Assembly (NCBI RefSeq): GCF_001586165.1
Contig: NZ_CP014608.1
Coordinates: 3,038,001 to 3,102,000, forward strand
Length of the DNA stretch: 64,000 bases
From: Obesumbacterium proteus
Lineage (GTDB): Bacteria; Pseudomonadota; Gammaproteobacteria; Enterobacterales; Enterobacteriaceae
Direction of reading: 5' to 3'
Position 1 is the first letter of the stretch. Each line of letters begins with the position of its first letter. The translations under genes were made by a program, and so were the position numbers. Of this stretch, positions 58,359 through 64,000 are shown one piece after another. The notes under the pieces are model-generated. The model saw only the letters and a program-made list of their open reading frames with translations. It was not told the origin of the DNA and did not search any database.

Positions 58359-59093
58359 ATGAGCTTCGAAGGAAAAATTGCACTGGTCACCGGCGCAAGC
58401 CGTGGTATTGGCCGCGCTATTGCTGAGACTTTGGTTGCCCGTGGTGCACGCGTTATCGGCACCGCAACCAGTGATAAAGGCGCAGAAGATATTAGCGCTT
58501 ATCTGGGCGAAAACGGCAAAGGTTTAAACCTGAACGTTGTTGATCCGGCTTCTATTGATGCAGTATTGAGCACCATCCGTGCTGAATTTGGCGAAATTGA
58601 CATTTTGGTCAATAATGCCGGCATTACTCGTGATAACCTATTGATGCGTATGAAGGACGATGAGTGGGAGGATATCCTCGACACGAATCTGACGTCTGTA
58701 TTCCGCCTGTCAAAAGCGGTTTTACGAGCTATGATGAAAAAACGCTGTGGCCGCATTATCACCATTGGCTCTGTTGTGGGTACAATGGGTAATGCAGGAC
58801 AAGCAAACTACGCGGCCGCTAAAGCAGGTTTGATTGGCTTTAGTAAGTCTCTAGCACGAGAAGTTGCTTCTCGTGGCATTACCGTTAACGTCGTGGCTCC
58901 TGGTTTCATTGAGACCGATATGACACGTTCGCTAACGGAAGAGCAGCGTAAAGACATTCTGGCGCAGGTCCCAGCGAACCGCTTGGGTGAAGCAAAAGAA
59001 ATCGCTAACGCTGTTGCATTTTTAGCCTCAGATGAGGCTAGCTACATCACCGGTGAGACCTTACATGTCAATGGCGGCATGTATATGATCTAA
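58359..59093 (+). CDS. fabG: 3-oxoacyl-ACP reductase FabG
   Basis: The 244-residue short-chain dehydrogenase has TGASRGIGRAIAETL (NADP), NNAGITRDNLLM, Ser/Tyr/Lys in TIGSVVGTMG and ANYAAAKAG. ATG 58359 (MSFEGKIALVTG) has AGAGGAAAAAG upstream; an open frame starts 24 bases earlier inside fabD. It reduces beta-ketoacyl-ACP. Confidence 0.97.
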   Translation: MSFEGKIALVTGASRGIGRAIAETLVARGARVIGTATSDKGAEDISAYLGENGKGLNLNVVDPASIDAVLSTIRAEFGEIDILVNNAGITRDNLLMRMKDDEWEDILDTNLTSVFRLSKAVLRAMMKKRCGRIITIGSVVGTMGNAGQANYAAAKAGLIGFSKSLAREVASRGITVNVVAPGFIETDMTRSLTEEQRKDILAQVPANRLGEAKEIANAVAFLASDEASYITGETLHVNGGMYMI

Positions 59094-59247
59094 AAATCAC
59101 GAAAATAATTTGCGTTTTTTGAGGGAATGACCGCAAAATAACGCAAAATCGTGGTTTGACCAGCCGGGATTTAGTTGCATCTTTTTCAACTTTCAATACA
59201 CTACGAAAACCATCGCGAAAGCGAGTTTTGATAGGAAATTTAAGAGT

Positions 59248-59484
59248 ATGAGCACTATCGAAGAACGCGTTAAGAAAATCATTATCGAACAGCTGGGTGT
59301 TAAAGAAGACGAAGTCGTGAATGCTGCTTCCTTCGTTGACGATCTGGGTGCTGATTCTCTTGACACCGTTGAACTGGTTATGGCTCTGGAAGAAGAGTTT
59401 GATACTGAGATTCCGGACGAAGAAGCAGAAAAGATCACTACTGTTCAAGCAGCAATCGACTACATCGAATCTGCGAACAAGTAA
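59248..59484 (+). CDS. acpP: Acyl carrier protein
   Basis: The 78-residue acidic protein carries the phosphopantetheine Ser in DDLGADSLDTVELVMALEEEFD and matches E. coli AcpP almost fully. The 154-base gap from fabG contains an inverted repeat (TTTTGCGTTTTTT...CAAAATAACGCAAAATC) likely at a promoter for strong expression. Confidence 0.98.
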   Translation: MSTIEERVKKIIIEQLGVKEDEVVNAASFVDDLGADSLDTVELVMALEEEFDTEIPDEEAEKITTVQAAIDYIESANK

Positions 59485-59496
59485 TCGAACACATCT

Positions 59497-59526
59497 AGGC
59501 GGTCACTCGACCGCCTACGTTTTTTC
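59497..59526 (+). terminator. acpP terminator
   Basis: AGGCGGTC-ACTC-GACCGCCT followed by ACGTTTTTT. Some read-through must feed fabF. Confidence 0.88.
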
Positions 59527-59573
59527 CTGCTCTCATAGAGTTTCAAATTAAATTCCCTCCCTGGAGGACAAGC

Positions 59574-60815
59574 GTGTCTAAGCGTCGAGTTGTTGTGACC
59601 GGACTGGGCATGTTGTCTCCTGTCGGTAATACCGTAGATTCCACTTGGGATGCTATCGTAGCCGGGCAGAGTGGCATCAGCTTAATCGACCATTTCGATA
59701 CTAGCGCCTATGCAACGCGTTTTGCTGGCTTAGTAAAGGATTTTAATAGTGAAGACTACATCTCGCGTAAAGATGCACGCAAGATGGATGCCTTCATTCA
59801 GTACGGAATCGCTGCCGGTATTCAGGCATTTAAAGATTCTGGGATTGAAGTGACTGAAGAAAATGCTCCACGTATCGGTGCCGCGATTGGTTCTGGTATC
59901 GGTGGGCTTGGCCTGATTGAAGAAAATCACAGTGCGCTTGTTAAAGGCGGACCGCGTAAAATCAGCCCATTCTTCGTGCCTTCAACCATTGTGAACATGG
60001 TAGCGGGTCATCTGACTATCATGTTAGGTCTGCGTGGCCCAAGCATTTCTATTGCTACGGCATGTACTTCTGGTGTGCATAACATCGGACATGCAGCTCG
60101 TATGATCGCGTATAACGACGCAGACGTCATGCTGGCAGGTGGTGCAGAAAAAGCGAGTACACCTCTGGGTGTCGGTGGCTTTGGTGCCGCACGCGCACTG
60201 TCAACGCGTAACGATAACCCGCAAGCGGCAAGCCGCCCATGGGATAAAGATCGTGACGGTTTCGTTCTCGGTGACGGTGCTGGTATTCTGGTTCTTGAAG
60301 AGTACGAGCATGCGAAAGCGCGTGGTGCAAAAATTTATGCTGAAATCGTTGGTTTCGGTATGAGTAGCGATGCTTACCACATGACTTCTCCACCGGAAAA
60401 CGGTGAAGGTGCAGCACTGGCGATGGTGAATGCTCTGCGTGATGCAGGCTTGAATCCATCTCAGGTTGGCTACATCAACGCTCACGGAACGTCTACTCCG
60501 GCGGGCGACAAAGCAGAAACTCAGGCAGTGAAAAGTGTATACGGCGCAGACGCCGGTAAAGTGATGGTCAGCTCCACCAAGTCTATGACGGGCCACCTTC
60601 TGGGTGCCGCTGGTGCAGTTGAATCTATCTTTACTATTCTGACGCTGCGCGACCAAATTGTTGCGCCAACCATCAACTTGGATAACCCAGATGAAGGTTG
60701 TGATCTTGACTTTGTACCAGGCGAAGCTCGTCAGGTAAAAGGTTTGGAATATGCACTGTGTAACTCCTTCGGCTTTGGTGGCACTAACGGTTCTGTGATT
60801 TTTCGCAAGATCTAA
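59574..60815 (+). CDS. fabF: 3-oxoacyl-ACP synthase II FabF
   Basis: The 413-residue enzyme starts at GTG 59574 (SKRRVVVTGLGMLSPVGNTV) after TGGAGGACA. Catalytic Cys is in SIATACTSGVHNIGHAA, His in GYINAHGTSTPAGDKAE and His in KSMTGHLLGAAGAVE. It elongates acyl-ACP and is needed for cis-vaccenate control. Confidence 0.97.
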   Translation: MSKRRVVVTGLGMLSPVGNTVDSTWDAIVAGQSGISLIDHFDTSAYATRFAGLVKDFNSEDYISRKDARKMDAFIQYGIAAGIQAFKDSGIEVTEENAPRIGAAIGSGIGGLGLIEENHSALVKGGPRKISPFFVPSTIVNMVAGHLTIMLGLRGPSISIATACTSGVHNIGHAARMIAYNDADVMLAGGAEKASTPLGVGGFGAARALSTRNDNPQAASRPWDKDRDGFVLGDGAGILVLEEYEHAKARGAKIYAEIVGFGMSSDAYHMTSPPENGEGAALAMVNALRDAGLNPSQVGYINAHGTSTPAGDKAETQAVKSVYGADAGKVMVSSTKSMTGHLLGAAGAVESIFTILTLRDQIVAPTINLDNPDEGCDLDFVPGEARQVKGLEYALCNSFGFGGTNGSVIFRKI

Positions 60816-60851
60816 GTCGCTTAAGTTTTGAGATGTTATCTGCATAAATCA

Positions 60852-60879
60852 AATGGCCCTTATGGGGCCATTTTTTTTA
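60852..60879 (+). terminator. fabF terminator
   Basis: ATGGCCC-TTAT-GGGGCCAT and eight T. It excludes the ATG at 60853 as the start of pabC. Confidence 0.93.
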
Positions 60880-60954
60880 CCTGCGCCTCTCAAAACGCTA
60901 AAATATGAGTACCGGATCGAGGCAGAACGCCTTGGTCATCGTCGGGAGTTGGTG

Positions 60955-61773
60955 ATGTTTTGGCTTAATGGAACACCCGCAGAGGTTATTTCGCTCAGCG
61001 ACCGTGGCTTGCACTATGGCGATGGTTGTTTCACCACGGCTCGTGCTGTGCAAGGGCGAATCGATGATATTCACGCTCATTTTAGCCGGATGCAGTTTGC
61101 CTGTTCGCGGTTACTGATTGAACCGGTTGATTGGACGGCTTGGCTTACAGAATTCCGTCAAGCGGCGGCTGAGACAGGGAATGGCGTAGTTAAAGCGGTT
61201 ATAACTCGAGGCAGTGGTGGGCGTGGCTATTCCATTTCCGGTGCTGAAAACCCGTGTCGTATATTTTCAAATAGCGCAATCCCAGCTCAGTATGCCCAGT
61301 GGCAGAAGGATGGCGTCACGCTTGCCGTCAGTCCTATTCGCCTAGGCATTAATCCTTCTCTTGCTGGCATTAAACATCTTAACCGCCTAGAGCAGGTGCT
61401 GATTAAGGCAAAGCTTGCGCAGACGAACGCTCACGAGGCGCTGGTGCTTGACAGCGACGCTAGGCTAGTGGAATGCTGTGCGGCTAATTTATTCTGGCGA
61501 ATTGGAAGACGAGTATTTACGCCAACGCTTGCCAACGCTGGCGTAGAGGGTCTAATGCGTCAGCGTATTATTCGTTTATTGGCTGAAAGCGAGTATGAAT
61601 TAAGCGTTGTCTCGGCATCTTTAGACGTGCTGCGAGACGCGGAAGAAGTTTTTATATGCAATTCTTTAATGCCGCTGTTGCCGGTAAATGAAGCGGGGGA
61701 GTATCGCTTCAGCTCACGGCAATTGGCGGACTATTTATTACCACAGTGTTTACTTCCTGTGTATGAGTCATGA
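60955..61773 (+). CDS. pabC: Aminodeoxychorismate lyase PabC
   Basis: The 272-residue PLP enzyme (class IV aminotransferase fold) starts MFWLNGTPAEVISLSDRGLHYGDGCFTTARAV at 60955, preceded by GGGAG. PLP Lys is in LAGIKHLNRLEQVLIKAKL and the phosphate-site region in VLDSDARLVECCAANLFWR. It makes 4-aminobenzoate for folate. Longer frames start inside the fabF terminator. Confidence 0.93.
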   Translation: MFWLNGTPAEVISLSDRGLHYGDGCFTTARAVQGRIDDIHAHFSRMQFACSRLLIEPVDWTAWLTEFRQAAAETGNGVVKAVITRGSGGRGYSISGAENPCRIFSNSAIPAQYAQWQKDGVTLAVSPIRLGINPSLAGIKHLNRLEQVLIKAKLAQTNAHEALVLDSDARLVECCAANLFWRIGRRVFTPTLANAGVEGLMRQRIIRLLAESEYELSVVSASLDVLRDAEEVFICNSLMPLLPVNEAGEYRFSSRQLADYLLPQCLLPVYES

Positions 61774-61785
61774 TTTGGCGGTTGA

Positions 61786-62811
61786 ATGAAGAAAAAACTG
61801 TTTGGACTTCTTGTTGTCTGCATTGTTGTTTTGTTAGTGGCGCTATTTTGGAGCTATCAACAAGTGCAGAAGTTTGCCCGAACGCCTTTGGCGATTACCC
61901 AAGAAACATTGTTTAAACTCCCAGCGGGCACCGGACGCGTAGCGCTAGAGGGCCTGCTAGTGAGAGATAAGCTCATTGCGCATCCCCGCTATTTCCCGTG
62001 GCTACTACAGCTTGAGCCTGAGTTGGCTAATTTTAAAGCGGGTACATATCGCATTACCCCCGGTATGACCGTGCGTGAATTTCTTGAGCTGCTTAAAAGC
62101 GGCAAAGAAGCGCAGTTCACCGTACGCTTCATTGAAGGAACGCGTTTTCAAGACTGGATGCAGGTGCTAGCGGCATCACCCAACCTGAAACATGCGTTGG
62201 CGAATAAAGATGAAAGCCAGATCGCCAAAATTTTGGGTATACCGGAAGGTCGTCCCATTGAGGGTTGGCTTTATCCCGATACGTACCATTACACCGCGGG
62301 TAATAGCGATGAGATGATACTTAAGCGGGCGTACAATCGCATGAGCAAAGAAGTTGACGAGATATGGCAAGATCGCGAGAAAAATCTGCCTTATAAGACA
62401 CCAGAAGATCTAGTGACAATGGCGTCAATCATTGAAAAAGAAACCGGCGTTGGTGAAGAACGCGGCAAAGTGGCATCGGTGTTTATCAACCGCCTTCGCA
62501 TTGGCATGCGTTTGCAGACCGATCCTACGGTAATTTATGGCCTTGGCAAAAACTATAACGGTAATTTGACTCGACGCGACTTACAGCAGCCAACCGCATA
62601 CAATACCTACGTGATATCCGGGCTGCCGCCGACGCCAATTGCCATGCCGAGCCGTGCCTCGCTGGAGGCCGCAGCACATCCAGATAAAACGTCCTATCTG
62701 TATTTCGTGGCAGATGGGAAAGGTGGACACGTATTTACCACTAATTTACAGAGCCATAATCAAGCAGTACGCAACTATTTGCAGGTGCTAAGGGAAAAGA
62801 ATGAAAAGTAA
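61786..62811 (+). CDS. mltG: Endolytic murein transglycosylase MltG (YceG)
   Basis: The 341-residue protein has an N-terminal membrane anchor (KKLFGLLVVCIVVLLVALFW), a LysM-like region and the catalytic domain with Glu in TMASIIEKETGVGEERGKVASVFINRL and the LQTDPTVIYGLG...ISGLPPTPIAMP segments. It cuts nascent glycan strands in the periplasm. It starts 12 bases after pabC and overlaps tmk by 11 bases. Confidence 0.95.
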   Translation: MKKKLFGLLVVCIVVLLVALFWSYQQVQKFARTPLAITQETLFKLPAGTGRVALEGLLVRDKLIAHPRYFPWLLQLEPELANFKAGTYRITPGMTVREFLELLKSGKEAQFTVRFIEGTRFQDWMQVLAASPNLKHALANKDESQIAKILGIPEGRPIEGWLYPDTYHYTAGNSDEMILKRAYNRMSKEVDEIWQDREKNLPYKTPEDLVTMASIIEKETGVGEERGKVASVFINRLRIGMRLQTDPTVIYGLGKNYNGNLTRRDLQQPTAYNTYVISGLPPTPIAMPSRASLEAAAHPDKTSYLYFVADGKGGHVFTTNLQSHNQAVRNYLQVLREKNEK

Positions 62812-63442
62812 GTTCATCGTGATTGAGGGTCTGGAAGGGGCCGGTAAAACGACTGCCCGCGATACCGTAGTAGATGAGCTTCGTCAGCAGGGTATTGAGG
62901 ATATTGTTTTCACCCGTGAACCGGGTGGCACGCCATTAGCTGAAAAATTGCGCGATCTGGTCAAGCAAGGTGTTGAAAACGAAAAACTGACCGATAAAGC
63001 CGAAGTGCTGATGCTTTACGCTGCACGCGTTCAGTTGGTGGATAATGTGATCAAACCGGCTTTAGCTCGCGGGGCGTGGGTGGTCGGCGATCGCCACGAT
63101 CTTTCTTCTCAGGCTTACCAAGGTGGTGGACGAGGGATTGACGCCCGTCTGATGCAGTCGTTACGCGATACGGTATTGGGCGACTTTAAGCCTGACCTAA
63201 CGCTATATCTGGACTTACCTCCAGCGATAGGTTTAGAGCGAGCGCGTAGCCGTGGTGCATTAGATCGTATCGAACAGGAATCGCTGGCCTTTTTCGAACG
63301 CACCAGAGCGCGCTATCTGGCCTTAGCCGAACAGGACGACAGCATTATCACCGTTGATGCTTCGCAAACCTTACCTGAGGTGACGGCTTCTATCCGCATC
63401 GCGCTTCAGGCATGGTTTAAGGATCAGGAGCAGCACGCGTGA
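62801..63442 (+). CDS. tmk: Thymidylate kinase
   Basis: The 213-residue kinase has the P-loop IEGLEGAGKTTARD, the DR[YH] motif GDRHDLSSQAYQGGGRG, FTREPGGTPLAEKLRD and the LID arginines in RARSRGALDRIEQ. It phosphorylates dTMP. The stop overlaps the holB start (GTGA). Confidence 0.96.
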   Translation: MKSKFIVIEGLEGAGKTTARDTVVDELRQQGIEDIVFTREPGGTPLAEKLRDLVKQGVENEKLTDKAEVLMLYAARVQLVDNVIKPALARGAWVVGDRHDLSSQAYQGGGRGIDARLMQSLRDTVLGDFKPDLTLYLDLPPAIGLERARSRGALDRIEQESLAFFERTRARYLALAEQDDSIITVDASQTLPEVTASIRIALQAWFKDQEQHA

Positions 63443-64000
63443 ATTGGTATCCTTGGCTGACCGCACCTTACCGTCAACTGGTTGCTCAGCACCAGAGTGG
63501 GCGCGGGCACCATGCTTTGTTGGTGCACGCGATTGCGGGCTGCGGTGATGATTCGCTGATGTATGCATTGGGGCGCTGGCTGATGTGTCAGCGGCCAAAC
63601 GGTGACAAAAGCTGTGGTGAGTGCCATAGCTGTCGCTTGATGTTGGCGGGTAACCATCCTGACTGGTACGACTTACAGCCGGAAAAGGGGAAAACCAGCC
63701 TCGGCATCGAGCCTGTTCGCCAGATTATCGAGCATCTTTATGGTCATGCTCAGCAAGGCGGCGCTAAAGTGGTTCTGTTGCCGCGCGCTGAAACGCTGAC
63801 AGAAGCGGCAGCCAATGCGTTGCTAAAAACGCTCGAAGAGCCACCAGAGAAAACCTATTTCTTGCTGGGCACACGTGAGCCCGCCAATTTGCTAGCCACA
63901 TTACGCAGCCGCTGTTTTTACATGCACCTTGCTGTGCCTGACGAGTCATTAAGCTTACGTTGGCTTCAAAGCCAACAGCCGGGTGACGAGTTGGCTATGC
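63439..64000 (+). CDS. holB: DNA polymerase III delta' subunit HolB (5' part)
   Basis: GTG 63439 (MNWYPWLTAPYRQLVAQHQSGRGHHALLV) overlaps the tmk stop by four bases. The visible 187 residues contain the zinc Cys cluster (CGECHSCRLMLAGNHPDW) and the sensor-region ETLTEAAANALLKTLEEPPEKTYFLLGT. It loads the beta clamp with delta, tau and gamma. The gene runs off the window. Confidence 0.95.
   Translation, partial: MNWYPWLTAPYRQLVAQHQSGRGHHALLVHAIAGCGDDSLMYALGRWLMCQRPNGDKSCGECHSCRLMLAGNHPDWYDLQPEKGKTSLGIEPVRQIIEHLYGHAQQGGAKVVLLPRAETLTEAAANALLKTLEEPPEKTYFLLGTREPANLLATLRSRCFYMHLAVPDESLSLRWLQSQQPGDELAM

Noticed and set aside
60853..60954. Upstream start for PabC at 60853
   Set aside because: The ATG lies in the stem of the fabF terminator.
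1..64000. tRNA or rRNA genes
   Set aside because: No tRNA-like cloverleaf or rRNA sequence was recognised in either strand by eye.
1..64000. Insertion sequences
   Set aside because: No transposase gene or flanking terminal inverted repeats were found.

Overview
The window is enterobacterial chromosome. Gene content and synteny (fliTSDC-fliAZ, putA/putP, csgBAC/csgDEFG, aqpZ, fetAB, pyrC, rne, rluC, yceF-yceD-rpmF-plsX-fabHDG-acpP-fabF-pabC-mltG-tmk-holB) point to Enterobacterales. A Hafnia-like member is my best guess, but the genus is inferred from the gene combination, not proven.

Bases 1 to about 17720 are the right-hand part of a lambda-type siphophage prophage. The tail genes run in lambda order: end of the major tail protein, G/GT assembly chaperones with a visible -1 slippery site, tape measure H, M, L, K, I, J, a tip-associated protein and a tail fibre. 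The series is interrupted by accessory genes. A KilA-N/P63C gene flanked by near-identical terminators lies between GT and H. Between H and M lie two lipoproteins, a P22-immI-like mnt/arc/ant island with a striking operator array and a candidate sar antisense RNA, an ORF6N antirepressor-like gene and a HicB/HicA pair. At least six intrinsic terminators punctuate the series. At the right edge a LexA-boxed UmuD'-like gene (humD type) sits beside a candidate attR. Single-base shifts in short homopolymers break H, ant and K, and also the chromosomal gldA-like gene. The prophage may be decayed, or the assembly may carry homopolymer errors.

Bases 17.7-22.1 kb are AT-rich host sequence: a yeaR-yoaG pair in which the YoaG-like protein is a tandem duplication, several small lipoproteins, and a strong candidate orphan small RNA at 20554-20666.

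Bases 22.1-28.4 kb hold the flagellar late genes: fliD-fliS-fliT and fliC diverge from two textbook sigma28 promoters, followed by fliA and fliZ. A cystine-type ABC ATPase (tcyN) follows without its usual permease and binding-protein partners. From 28.4 to 29.1 kb is a non-coding block of hairpins and an 11-copy heptanucleotide tandem repeat.

Bases 29.1-39.9 kb carry proline use (putA and putP divergent around GTTGCA operator sites) and the two divergent curli operons, with a seven-repeat major curlin. Bases 40-48.5 kb carry aqpZ, a frameshifted gldA-like gene, fumarase A/B, the FetAB iron exporter, pyrC and a small ABM-domain monooxygenase.

Bases 48.9-64 kb are core housekeeping: rne with its long autoregulatory leader, rluC, and the fatty-acid/phospholipid cluster ending in a truncated holB.
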